This document shows positions 52,688 to 60,476 of a DNA stretch of 64,000 nucleotides, piece by piece. This DNA comes from Ancylomarina salipaludis. Lineage in GTDB: Bacteria > Bacteroidota > Bacteroidia > Bacteroidales > Marinifilaceae. The DNA is taken from contig NZ_SAXA01000007.1 in NCBI RefSeq assembly GCF_004122035.1, positions 124,001-188,000 on the forward strand, read 5' to 3'. The stretch's first letter is position 1. Each line of letters begins with the position of its first letter. A model generated the notes under the pieces. It saw only the letters and a program-made list of their open reading frames with translations, was not told where the DNA came from and did no database searches. Position numbers and translations under genes: made by a program.

Positions 52688-53614
52688 ATGAAATCCAAGA
52701 TAAGCATAACAAATCTATCAAAATCCTATGGGGATGTTCAAGCTCTTAAAGGGATTAATCTTGATATCGAACATGGAGAGTTGTTTGGTCTGATAGGGCC
52801 TGATGGTGCTGGTAAAACAAGTCTCTTTCGTCTACTGGCAACTTTATTGCTTCCGGATTCGGGTTCAGCAACACTCTGTGGTTTTGATATGGTAAAAGAG
52901 TACAAGCACATTCGAAATCTATTGGGTTATATGCCCGGCAAATTTTCTTTGTATCAGGATTTAAGTGTACTCGAAAACTTCAATTTCTTTGCAACTGTTT
53001 TCAATACGAAAATCGAAGATAATATGGATATGATCCGGGATATCTGGCTGCAAATAGAACCCTTTAAACACCGATTGGCGGGCAAATTATCCGGTGGAAT
53101 GAAACAGAAACTGGCTCTTTGCTGTGCACTCATCCATCAACCCAAAATATTATTATTGGATGAGCCAACTACGGGTGTTGATGTGGTTTCTAGAAATGAA
53201 TTCTGGCAAATGTTAAAGAGTCTGAAAGCAAAGGGCATCACCATTATTGTTGCAACCCCCTACATGGATGAAGCAAACTTATGCGAAAGAGTTGCACTCA
53301 TGCAAAACGGAGAGATTTTAAGTTTGGATACACCCGCAGGTATCATTTCAGGTTTTAAAAAGGATTTATACGCCATACAAGGTCAGGATATCTACCAACT
53401 CCTTTTGGATTTAAGGGCATATCCCTACGCCAACTCTGTTTTCCCTTTCGGTCAAAGTGTTCACTATACCGATACACGAGAGGATGTGTCACTTTCAGAA
53501 CTTAAAGATTACCTGATATCAAAGGGGCAAAATAAAATTGAAATCAAAAGAATTACTGCTGGCATCGAAGACTGCTTTATGGCTTTAAGTCAACAAAATA
53601 ATGTACAGGCATGA
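52688..53614 (+). CDS. ABC exporter ATP-binding protein 1 (YbhF N-half-like)
   Basis: A 308-residue ATPase. Walker A is GPDGAGKTS (about 37-45) with Asp in place of the common Asn, as in the first half of YbhF. The signature is LSGGMKQKLALCCALIH and Walker B is ILLLDEPTTGVD. The C-terminal 80 residues are an extra domain after the nucleotide-binding core. It overlaps the next ATPase gene by 4 bp (ATGA). In E. coli YbhF these two ATPases are a single chain; here they are separate, coupled genes. Confidence 0.93.
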   Translation: MKSKISITNLSKSYGDVQALKGINLDIEHGELFGLIGPDGAGKTSLFRLLATLLLPDSGSATLCGFDMVKEYKHIRNLLGYMPGKFSLYQDLSVLENFNFFATVFNTKIEDNMDMIRDIWLQIEPFKHRLAGKLSGGMKQKLALCCALIHQPKILLLDEPTTGVDVVSRNEFWQMLKSLKAKGITIIVATPYMDEANLCERVALMQNGEILSLDTPAGIISGFKKDLYAIQGQDIYQLLLDLRAYPYANSVFPFGQSVHYTDTREDVSLSELKDYLISKGQNKIEIKRITAGIEDCFMALSQQNNVQA

Positions 53615-54357
53615 ATACGGACAAAAAAGTAATATCAGTAAGAAACTTATACAAGAGATTTGGCTCTTTTACTGCAAACGACGACTTGTCCTTTGATGTT
53701 TACAAGGGAGAAATATTCGGTTTTCTTGGCGCTAATGGAGCGGGTAAAACCACTGCGATGAAAATTCTGTGCGGTCTTTCATACCCAACATCCGGTGAAA
53801 TCATGGTTGCTGGTTTGGATGTCTACAAACAACGGGAAGAGCTGAAAAAAAACATAGGTTATATGAGTCAAAAATTCTCCCTATACGAAGATCTGACCGT
53901 ATTTGAAAACATACGATTTTATGCAGGTATCTACGGCATGTCATCCAAGGAAATCAAAACAAAAGCTGATGAGTTGCTGCAGAAATTAGGATTAGTTCAT
54001 GCCAGAAACAAGCGCATAGGTGAACTGCCACTGGGCTGGAAGCAAAAACTGGCATTTTCAGTAGCCATTTTTCACAATCCGGGGATTGTATTTTTGGATG
54101 AGCCTACCGGAGGGGTTGATCCGGTTACCAGAAGGCAATTTTGGGACCTTATTTATGAAGCCTCCCGAGCCGGGATTACCGTTTTTGTCACAACCCATTA
54201 TATGGATGAAGCCGAATATTGTGATCGAATATCAATTATGGTTGACGGACGAATTGAGGCATTGGATACGCCTGAAGCACTAAAAAAACACTTTAAAGCC
54301 AAAGATATGGATGAGGTATTTCTACAGCTGGCCAGAAAAAGTAACTATCAGGAATAA
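53611..54357 (+). CDS. ABC exporter ATP-binding protein 2 (YbhF C-half-like)
   Basis: A 248-residue ATPase. Walker A is LGANGAGKTT (about 39-48), Walker B IVFLDEPTGGVDP, and the switch His is in TTHYMDEAEYC. The signature LSGGQ is altered to LPLGWKQKLAF, a known variant in the second half of YbhF-type proteins, so one of the two ATP sites of the heterodimer may be weak. Translation is coupled to the preceding ATPase through ATGA; the permease gene follows after 36 bp. Confidence 0.93.
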   Translation: MNTDKKVISVRNLYKRFGSFTANDDLSFDVYKGEIFGFLGANGAGKTTAMKILCGLSYPTSGEIMVAGLDVYKQREELKKNIGYMSQKFSLYEDLTVFENIRFYAGIYGMSSKEIKTKADELLQKLGLVHARNKRIGELPLGWKQKLAFSVAIFHNPGIVFLDEPTGGVDPVTRRQFWDLIYEASRAGITVFVTTHYMDEAEYCDRISIMVDGRIEALDTPEALKKHFKAKDMDEVFLQLARKSNYQE

Positions 54358-54393
54358 AAAGCAGTTGATACTTATCAACTTAAAAAACATACT

Positions 54394-55500
54394 ATGAAAC
54401 GTTTTATCGGTTTTCTAAAAAAAGAGTTTTATCACATCTTCCGAGACAAAAGGTCAATGCTCATTCTATTTGGGATGCCCGTTGTACAGCTTTTACTTTT
54501 TGGTTTTGTAATTACCAACGAGCTTAAAGATGTTAAAATGGCGGTACTTGACCATTCCAAAGATGAATATACATCTGAAATTATTAACAAAATTGTATCT
54601 TCAGGTTATTTCAAACTGGTTGAGAATCTCGATAATATTTCTCAGGTTGACGAAACCTTTCGCAAGGGTAAAACAAAACTGGTATTAGTTTTTGAACCTG
54701 ATTTTAGGAAGAAACTCGTCAAGGGGCCACATGCCTCAGTACAAATTCTTACAGATGCTTCCGATCCAAATATCGCGAATATGGAGGTCAGCTACCTTCA
54801 GGGAATCCTGCAAAATTACAATGTTGAAATAAACAGAGGCAAACAAGTCACAAATCAAATTATCCCTAAAACAAGAATGTACTTTAATTCTAAGCTGGAA
54901 AGTGTCTATATGTTTGTGCCAGGTATTATGGCAACCATACTGATGCTGGTTTCAGCAATGATGACTTCCATATCGATTGCGAGGGAAAAAGAAATGGGAA
55001 CAATGGAAATTCTTCTGGTTTCTCCCCTGCGCCCCTTGCAAATTATCCTTGGGAAAGTCACGCCTTACTTAATCTTGTCTTTCATTAACACCTTAGTTAT
55101 TATTGGCATGGGATATTTCGTATTTGGGGTTCCGGTACTGGGGAGTTTTGTGTTACTTATGGCCGAAAGTGTCTTATTTATATTACTCGCTCTGTCGCTC
55201 GGAATTTTCATCTCCACAATCTCAAACAGCCAGCAAGTTGCCATGATGCTTTCCATGTTTGCTTTAATGCTGCCAACAATCTTGTTATCAGGCTTTATCT
55301 TCCCTTTGCGAAACATGCCTCTGCCCTTGCAGATATTTAGCAACATTATCCCTCCCCGATGGTTTATTATCATTATCAAAAACATCATGCTAAAGGGAAC
55401 CGGTTTTGAATTTATCTGGAAAGAAACCCTTATTCTCATTGGAATGACAGCAGGTCTAATCGGTTTAAGTGTCAGGAAATTTAAAATCAGGTTAGAGTAA
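54394..55500 (+). CDS. ABC-2 type permease 1 (YbhS-like)
   Basis: A 368-residue ABC-2 permease. One N-terminal membrane helix (LILFGMPVVQLLLFGFVI) is followed by a large periplasmic domain (about 45-170) and five further helices. REKEMGTMEILLVSPLRPLQIILGK is the cytoplasmic coupling segment, and LMLPTILLSGFIFPLRNMP is the typical late loop. Together with the next gene it forms the heterodimeric membrane channel. ATG start; the gap to the second permease is 46 bp. Confidence 0.93.
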   Translation: MKRFIGFLKKEFYHIFRDKRSMLILFGMPVVQLLLFGFVITNELKDVKMAVLDHSKDEYTSEIINKIVSSGYFKLVENLDNISQVDETFRKGKTKLVLVFEPDFRKKLVKGPHASVQILTDASDPNIANMEVSYLQGILQNYNVEINRGKQVTNQIIPKTRMYFNSKLESVYMFVPGIMATILMLVSAMMTSISIAREKEMGTMEILLVSPLRPLQIILGKVTPYLILSFINTLVIIGMGYFVFGVPVLGSFVLLMAESVLFILLALSLGIFISTISNSQQVAMMLSMFALMLPTILLSGFIFPLRNMPLPLQIFSNIIPPRWFIIIIKNIMLKGTGFEFIWKETLILIGMTAGLIGLSVRKFKIRLE

Positions 55501-55546
55501 TTGGTGAACTTAAAGAATACATTTTTAAACTTTTTAAGACAAACAC

Positions 55547-56665
55547 ATGCGAACAATAAAATATATCTTGCAAAAAGAGTTTCTTCAGATTTTTAGAAAC
55601 AAAAGTATGCTGCCCATCATATTTGCCATGCCTATCATTCAACTTTGTGTCTTGGTTTTTGCAGCAACTTTCGAAATGAAAAACACCAATTTATACATCG
55701 TTGATCAGGATTTGTCCAGCCATTCCCGGCAAATTATATCAAAATTCGAAGCATCACCATTTTTCACTATTAAGCATACTGACTTTTCCATAAAGCATGC
55801 AGAAGACGAACTTTTTAAAGATAATGTGGATGCCATTTTACATTTTGAAAATGGCTTTGGTAATGCGGTGGACAAAAAAGAAGCTGCTTCAGTTCAAGTT
55901 TTGGTGAACGCCATAGACGCCAGTGCTGCAGGATTGTACAATGCTTACATTCTTTCTGTCATACAGGATTACAATCAAAAACTTGAATCAAGTATTCAGA
56001 CTACGATAAAAAAACAAGCCGTTCAGCAAGTTCAAAATACATATTCTCACCTGTTCAATCCTGAAATGAAATATATCCCCTATATGTTACCGGGAATATT
56101 GGTTTTACTGATTACAGTCATCGGTCTGTTTTTATCAGCGATGAATGTGGTTCGTGAAAAAGAAATCGGAACAATTGAACAAATTAATGTCACCCCTATC
56201 AAAAAATATCAGTTTCTGATTGGCAAATTAATTCCTTTCATATTTATCGGATTTTTTGAATTGGGCATTGGTCTAATCCTTGCTGCATTCGTATTCAAAA
56301 TCCCGATTTTAGGCTCAGTTTGGTTGATCTACCTGGTTGCTTTTATTTACCTACTTACCATATTGGGAATTGGTTTGTTTATTTCGACACAAACAGATAC
56401 TCAACAACAAGCCATGTTTATAGCCTGGTTTTTTATGATTATTTTCATCCTGATGAGTGGTTTGTTTACACCGACCGAAAGTATGCCCGAATGGGGACAA
56501 AAAATGAACTTGTTAAATCCAGTTGCCTATTTTATCAAAATCATTAGAATGATCATGCTAAAGGGATCCGGATTTATGGATATATTAAAGGACCTAACTA
56601 TTTTAAGTTTATATTCGATTGCCATGTTGAGCTTTGCAACAAATCGATACAAAAAAACGAACTAA
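55547..56665 (+). CDS. ABC-2 type permease 2 (YbhR-like)
   Basis: A 372-residue paralogue of the preceding permease with the same topology: LPIIFAMPIIQLCVLVF, a periplasmic domain, and REKEIGTIEQINVTPIKKYQFLIGK as coupling segment, then IILMSGLFTPTESMPEWGQKMN-type late loop (MSGLFTP). The pair resembles YbhS/YbhR. It is the last gene of the seven-gene unit tetR-tolC-hlyD-ABC-ABC-permease-permease; no clear terminator follows. Confidence 0.93.
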   Translation: MRTIKYILQKEFLQIFRNKSMLPIIFAMPIIQLCVLVFAATFEMKNTNLYIVDQDLSSHSRQIISKFEASPFFTIKHTDFSIKHAEDELFKDNVDAILHFENGFGNAVDKKEAASVQVLVNAIDASAAGLYNAYILSVIQDYNQKLESSIQTTIKKQAVQQVQNTYSHLFNPEMKYIPYMLPGILVLLITVIGLFLSAMNVVREKEIGTIEQINVTPIKKYQFLIGKLIPFIFIGFFELGIGLILAAFVFKIPILGSVWLIYLVAFIYLLTILGIGLFISTQTDTQQQAMFIAWFFMIIFILMSGLFTPTESMPEWGQKMNLLNPVAYFIKIIRMIMLKGSGFMDILKDLTILSLYSIAMLSFATNRYKKTN

Positions 56666-56770
56666 ACAATCACTTGTAAATAACATTTTACTCTGAACAT
56701 CGTTGATTAATTGAAAAGATTACTTTTGTCAGCAATTCATATCTCCACTTTATATTCGTGATCATATCTT

Positions 56771-57385
56771 ATGTTTAGAAAAATACTATTACTAATTATC
56801 ATCACACTCATTGTTACGTCTTGCTCAATCAATAAACATGCAAGCAGACAAGCTGCTAAACAACTTGTAAGCAATAAAAACACAAGTATCAATTTGGTTG
56901 AACAAGATACCTGTAAACCAGCAATCAAACAGGATACAAACAAATATATAAGTAAACCGGATACAAACAGACTTGTAAATAAACATCTGGAATGGCAAGC
57001 CGGCATAAAAAACAAACTCGAGAATGAATATCTAAAATATAGAGGGGTGCCCTACAAATATGGTGGCACCTCAATTAAAGGTTTCGATTGTTCTGCCTTT
57101 GTACAGCTTACCTACAAAAAAGCTTTAAATATAAACTTACCCCGTTCTACCAGACAAATGCTGAAAGTAGGCATTGTAGTCGCAAAAAATAAACTTGAAA
57201 TTGGCGACCTGTTATTTTTCAAACCAACCAGCAACTACCAGCATGTCGGAATATACATTGGTAAAGATCAATTTATGCACGTCTCAACAAAAAGAGGGGT
57301 TACAAAATCCAATTTAAATACAACTTATTGGAAGAAATGCTATTTCACATCACGAAGGCTACTTCAAACAAATGCTGGCTCCTAG
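56771..57385 (+). CDS. NlpC/P60 family cell-wall hydrolase lipoprotein
   Basis: A 204-residue lipoprotein (lipobox IVTSC, Cys18) with a Lys/Asn-rich linker (about 20-75) and a C-terminal NlpC/P60 domain. The catalytic Cys107 is in SIKGFDCSAFVQLTY, His158 in YQHVGIYIG, and a third polar residue is H170 (FMHVSTKRG). Members cut the D-Glu-meso-DAP or related peptide bond in peptidoglycan. An outer-membrane or periplasmic tether is likely. ATG start; about 100 bp after the exporter operon, likely a separate unit. Confidence 0.92.
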   Translation: MFRKILLLIIITLIVTSCSINKHASRQAAKQLVSNKNTSINLVEQDTCKPAIKQDTNKYISKPDTNRLVNKHLEWQAGIKNKLENEYLKYRGVPYKYGGTSIKGFDCSAFVQLTYKKALNINLPRSTRQMLKVGIVVAKNKLEIGDLLFFKPTSNYQHVGIYIGKDQFMHVSTKRGVTKSNLNTTYWKKCYFTSRRLLQTNAGS

Positions 57386-57830
57386 TCTGATTCGAATTGA
57401 CAATCTATCCACCACGATACATTGCTGACTAAAAGTTACGGAACAGCACAAACCGAATTGTTTTGAATTGTAAAAAGGTGAAATAAGGGTGGTTTTAGTC
57501 TTATCATTTTTTTTAGCAAATACACGATCGTATAAAAAAAAAGGACAGTTTTGTACTCAAAATACCGATACCCGCTCCACCAGAACATCGGTAACCCTAT
57601 CCCTGTTGTTCCCAATTCTAATTACCTGCCCTCACCAAACCTACCACTCAAATTAAACATCCTTATTCTGAGGTATTATGAAAATCGGACTCAATGAAAA
57701 GAATAAATATTTTTCATTTCATTCAATCCTCCAAACATAGATCCATTTTTCAAAACAAATACAATAAGTCGCTATAAATAAGAGCATTTAACAAATAAAA
57801 ATTTTAACTTGTATCTAAATAGACACATTT

Positions 57831-57865
57831 CAAGCTTTCTTCGTGCTAAAATGAAAAGAAGCTTG
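57831..57865. promoter_or_regulatory. Hairpin in the long gap before the glycosyltransferase gene
   Basis: CAAGCTTTCTTC pairs with GAAAAGAAGCTTG (one bulge) across a 10-nt loop. The gap 57386-58072 otherwise shows T- and A-rich tracts (57508-57516, 57533-57542) and no clear gene. It may be a weak terminator or a UTR element. Confidence 0.35.
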
Positions 57866-57885
57866 TTTAAAGCTGTGCAACTTTT

Positions 57886-58068
57886 ATGCGAGTAGAAACA
57901 AGCCTTAAATATTTCCTTGTTAATCACACAAAAGTCTGTGTTATATCCACTCGCAAAAGTTTACGTCATGTAAACTATCAGGAATTTGCTCTAAAAATAT
58001 TCGAACAAAAAGACGTATTCGAAAATAGAACGACCGTAATTTTAATGAATAAAACAAGGAGGAACTGA
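57886..58068 (+). CDS. Possible 60-residue small ORF coupled to the glycosyltransferase gene
   Basis: ATG 57886 to TGA 58066-58068; the stop lies 4 bp before the next ATG and inside its strong AAGGAGG region. The predicted product is basic (MRVETSLKYFLVNHTKVCVISTRKS...) with no recognisable domain or signal. The tight spacing would suit translational coupling, but composition is not convincing and it may be chance. Confidence 0.2.
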   Translation: MRVETSLKYFLVNHTKVCVISTRKSLRHVNYQEFALKIFEQKDVFENRTTVILMNKTRRN

Positions 58069-58072
58069 TCGT

Positions 58073-59026
58073 ATGAAAAAGCTCAGTCTGGTTATTTGTG
58101 TTTACAACGAGGAACTAAATATTAAGCCTTTAAGTGAAAAAATTATTGAAGCCTTAAACGGTTATTTCTTTGATGTCATTTTTGTAGACGATGGCTCAAC
58201 AGATTCTACCAGGCACAAGATTCTACAAATTAATGACGAGCGATTTACAATGGTGCAACTTAGAAAGAACTACGGACAAAGCTCAGCATTAGCAGCTGGA
58301 ATCTCCGTCGCCACTGGAAAATATATTGTCACATTAGATGGCGATTTACAAAATGATCCTTCAGATATACCCCGAATGCTTCAGTTGGCAGAGGAGGAGG
58401 ATTGGGATCTTGTTGCCGGAATCAGAAACAGTCGGAAGGATAGTTTATTTTTACGATTAATTCCCAGCAAAATAGCCAATTATCTTATCCGTTTGGTCAC
58501 ACGAGTAAACATCAAAGATTATGGCTGCACTCTTAAGCTTTATAAAAATGAAATCGCAAAGGATCTGGGTCTTTATGGTGAGCTACACCGATTTATACCA
58601 ATTCTTGCCAGTTTTAACGGTGCAAGCATTACACAAATCCCCGTAAAACATCATGTCCGAAAATTTGGGAAATCCAAATACAATATTTTCAGAACATTTA
58701 AAGTCTTAAGCGATCTGATTTTGATGGTATTCTTAACCCGCTACATGCAAAAACCCATGCATATTTTTGGTGGTACAGGCATTCTGATTTTTTCTATTGG
58801 AGCTATCATTAATCTTTATCTTCTCGTTTTAAAATTAATGGGAGAAGATATCTGGGGCAAACCCATATTAATATTGGGCTTATTACTGGTAGTTGGTGGC
58901 ATCCAACTCATTACCATTGGTATAATATCTGAAATACAAATGCGAACTTACTATGAAGCTCAGCATAAAAAACCTTTTAAAATTAAGAATATCGTTTCGT
59001 GTTATCAGAATAAAATACTCAACTAA
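58073..59026 (+). CDS. GT2 glycosyltransferase, GtrB/DPM1-like, with two C-terminal membrane helices
   Basis: A 317-residue family-2 glycosyltransferase. The N-terminal GT-A domain has LSLVICVYNEELNIKPL, FVDDGSTDSTR, LRKNYGQSSALAAGI and the metal-site D-x-D in VTLDGDLQNDPSDIPRM. The C-terminal part has two transmembrane helices (about 228-250 and 262-285). This is the architecture of GtrB/ArnC-type enzymes that put a sugar on undecaprenyl phosphate at the inner membrane. A strong Shine-Dalgarno sequence (AAGGAGG) precedes the ATG. The GtrA gene at 19 kb is far away. Sugar unknown. Confidence 0.9.
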   Translation: MKKLSLVICVYNEELNIKPLSEKIIEALNGYFFDVIFVDDGSTDSTRHKILQINDERFTMVQLRKNYGQSSALAAGISVATGKYIVTLDGDLQNDPSDIPRMLQLAEEEDWDLVAGIRNSRKDSLFLRLIPSKIANYLIRLVTRVNIKDYGCTLKLYKNEIAKDLGLYGELHRFIPILASFNGASITQIPVKHHVRKFGKSKYNIFRTFKVLSDLILMVFLTRYMQKPMHIFGGTGILIFSIGAIINLYLLVLKLMGEDIWGKPILILGLLLVVGGIQLITIGIISEIQMRTYYEAQHKKPFKIKNIVSCYQNKILN

Positions 59027-59135
59027 AAATAGACCATACCTTTTAGAAAAGCGGATCAGTTATAAAAGTTGGGTCAAAGTGATTAAATATATTTTAGGAT
59101 TATCTTTTAAATTTTTCGCTCAAGCCGCTAGGCTT

Positions 59136-59467
59136 CTACTTTTCTCCTTAGATGAGAAAAGTAGACAAAAGAATCAAGTCAGCCTGATCCTTGTTTTCTC
59201 TAAGTGGAAAGAAAATTAGCACGCTTCACGGCAGGCTGACAAGACACGCCCAAAACATTTTTATAAAAAATGATTGAAATTGTGAGACGTTTTATTGTTT
59301 CTGGCCTTGGCAACGCAAGTGGGGACCCATAGGTGAAAAAGGCGTTAAAAACAGAATGCTGTTTGAGTGAGGTACGAACGAGTTCAGTCTGTTTAGCCTT
59401 TGAACCGTGATGGGTCACTGAGTGCCGGAGCCATTGATTTTTGTTACTTTTCATCAAGGAAAAGTAA
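59136..59467. repeat. Putative non-coding repeat element bounded by two similar hairpins
   Basis: About 330 bp without a credible gene. It is bounded by CTACTTTTCTC/GAGAAAAGTAG (59136-59164, 7-nt loop) and TTACTTTTC/GAAAAGTAA (59444-59467, 6-nt loop), which share the ACTTTTC...GAAAAGT core. The interior contains stretches (AGTTCAGTCTGTTTAGCC; GTGATGGGTCACTGAGTGCC) that I recall as recurrent in Bacteroidota intergenic DNA. It could be a miniature mobile or REP-like element. Only one copy is in this window. Confidence 0.4.
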
Positions 59468-59605
59468 ATAAAAGAGAAAAAATGGTTCGTATATGGTCTA
59501 AGATTTTTCCTGTTTATGCCTTCCAAAATTAATACTTGGAATTAGAAAGACCCAACTTTTACCAGTGATCCGTTCAACCCCATTTTTCATAGCAGAACTT
59601 GGGTA

Positions 59606-59635
59606 CAAAAAAACTCACCAGTTTCCTGATGAGTT
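59606..59635 (-). terminator. Terminator of the tRNA-Arg cluster
   Basis: Read on the minus strand, AACTCATCAG-GAAA-CTGGTGAGTT is a 10-bp stem (one G-T pair) with GAAA loop and T run, just past the last tRNA. Confidence 0.88.
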
Positions 59636-59640
59636 ATTTG

Positions 59641-59714
59641 TGAACACGGAGGGATTCGAACCCCCAACCTCCTCGGCCGTAACGAGGTGCACTATCCAGT
59701 TATGCTACGCGTCC
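59641..59714 (-). tRNA. tRNA-Arg (anticodon ACG), copy 1
   Basis: 74 nt, cloverleaf folds. Acceptor GGACGCG/CGTGTTC, D-stem GCAT/GTGC, anticodon stem CCTCG/CGAGG with loop TTACGGC (anticodon ACG), T-loop TTCGAAT and discriminator A. CCA is not encoded. It differs from copies 2 and 3 by a compensatory pair in the acceptor stem (C6-G67 instead of U6-A67), so it is a functional variant. It is the last of three in the unit. Confidence 0.95.
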
Positions 59715-59732
59715 AATCTGTTTCTTATAATG

Positions 59733-59800
59733 TGAACATGGAGGGATGATTCCTCACTTCGTTCGTCATGAATATATTACGAACCCCCTTGGGTTCTCTC
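59733..59800 (-). pseudogene. tRNA-Arg 3' fragment interrupted in the T-loop, copy 1
   Basis: Plus-strand TGAACATGGAGGGA (59733-59746) equals the 3' end of tRNA-Arg copies 2/3. Then 33 nt replace the normal TT, and the T-arm sequence CGAACCCCC resumes at 59780-59788. Sequence beyond it no longer matches the tRNA. The 33-nt insert contains CTCACTTCGTTCG. It cannot fold as a tRNA. Confidence 0.75.
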
Positions 59801-59834
59801 CCTCCAATCAGGTGGGAAATTCAATCTCATTAAG

Positions 59835-59908
59835 TGAACATGGAGGGATTCGAACCCCCAACCTCCTCGGCCGTAACGAGGTGCACTATCCAGTTATGCT
59901 ACACGTCC
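59835..59908 (-). tRNA. tRNA-Arg (anticodon ACG), copy 2
   Basis: 74 nt, same structure as copy 1 with acceptor GGACGTG/CATGTTC, anticodon loop TTACGGC and no encoded CCA. Identical over its length to copy 3. Confidence 0.95.
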
Positions 59909-59988
59909 ATTATGTTTTTTTCAATCAGAACTACGGATTTTCTTCTGATTTCAATTATACAAATCGTTATCTGTATAAGCCCTTATTG

Positions 59989-60056
59989 TGAACATGGAGG
60001 GATGATTCCTCACTTCGTTCGTCATTAATATATTACGAACCCTATTGGATTCTCAC
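59989..60056 (-). pseudogene. tRNA-Arg 3' fragment interrupted in the T-loop, copy 2
   Basis: The same 14-nt tRNA 3' end (59989-60002), a 33-nt insert differing at one position from copy 1, then CGAACCC (60036-60042). The first 50 nt are nearly identical to fragment 1, and the similarity fades afterwards. Confidence 0.75.
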
Positions 60057-60120
60057 CCTCTTTTAGTCCCAAACGTCATTCAATAAATGAAATCGATTTG
60101 CTTCTTGATTCGGGTTTCGG

Positions 60121-60194
60121 TGAACATGGAGGGATTCGAACCCCCAACCTCCTCGGCCGTAACGAGGTGCACTATCCAGTTATGCTACACGTCC
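60121..60194 (-). tRNA. tRNA-Arg (anticodon ACG), copy 3
   Basis: 74 nt, identical to copy 2. It is the first in the transcript, 18 bp downstream of a TATATTTG promoter element, and reads arginine CGN codons (CGU, CGC, CGA after deamination of A34 to inosine). Confidence 0.95.
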
Positions 60195-60211
60195 TTTTCT
60201 TAATTGCGATG

Positions 60212-60243
60212 CAAATATAAGGCTTTTTTTTCTAATGCTGCAA
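60212..60243 (-). promoter_or_regulatory. Promoter of the tRNA-Arg cluster
   Basis: On the minus strand, TTG (60241-60243), a 21-bp spacer and TATATTTG (60212-60219) fit the Bacteroidota promoter, with tRNA copy 3 beginning 18 bp further on. Confidence 0.65.
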
Positions 60244-60476
60244 GCATTTTTACTGCAAAAAAATGCACAAAGCCCTTTATCCATTATACGAAGCTGAATC
60301 TAAACCGTATACAAAACAAAAAAAAATCAAAGACTTTTAATTTGGGAGCTTTTATGCTTAAATTTCATTAAAACATGAGCAGGTAAATTGTTCTAAAGCT
60401 AAAAAAGCCTAATTTTAGTATTTGAAACAATTTCCCCTTTTTGTTAAATCAACTTTGTAAATATAAAATTACTGAA

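Noticed and set aside
56737-57015. A Cys/Leu-rich minus-strand ORF (92 codons)
   Set aside because: It is the shadow of the NlpC/P60 signal peptide and linker; its cysteines come from complement of repeated ACA/GCA codons, not from a leader-type Cys run.
58953-59219. An 88-codon plus-strand ORF overlapping the end of the GT2 gene
   Set aside because: It overlaps a certain gene in another frame and then runs into the putative repeat element; no recognisable family.
59200-59526. A 108-codon minus-strand ORF
   Set aside because: It lies within the hairpin-bounded element, has no start context or domain, and the composition is that of translated repeat DNA.
59746-60028. Plus-strand ORFs of 81 and 64 codons over the tRNA region (products with HGGIRTPNLLGRNEVHYPV)
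   Set aside because: They are antisense to the tRNA-Arg genes and fragments; this peptide string is a familiar artefact of translating tRNA genes on the wrong strand.
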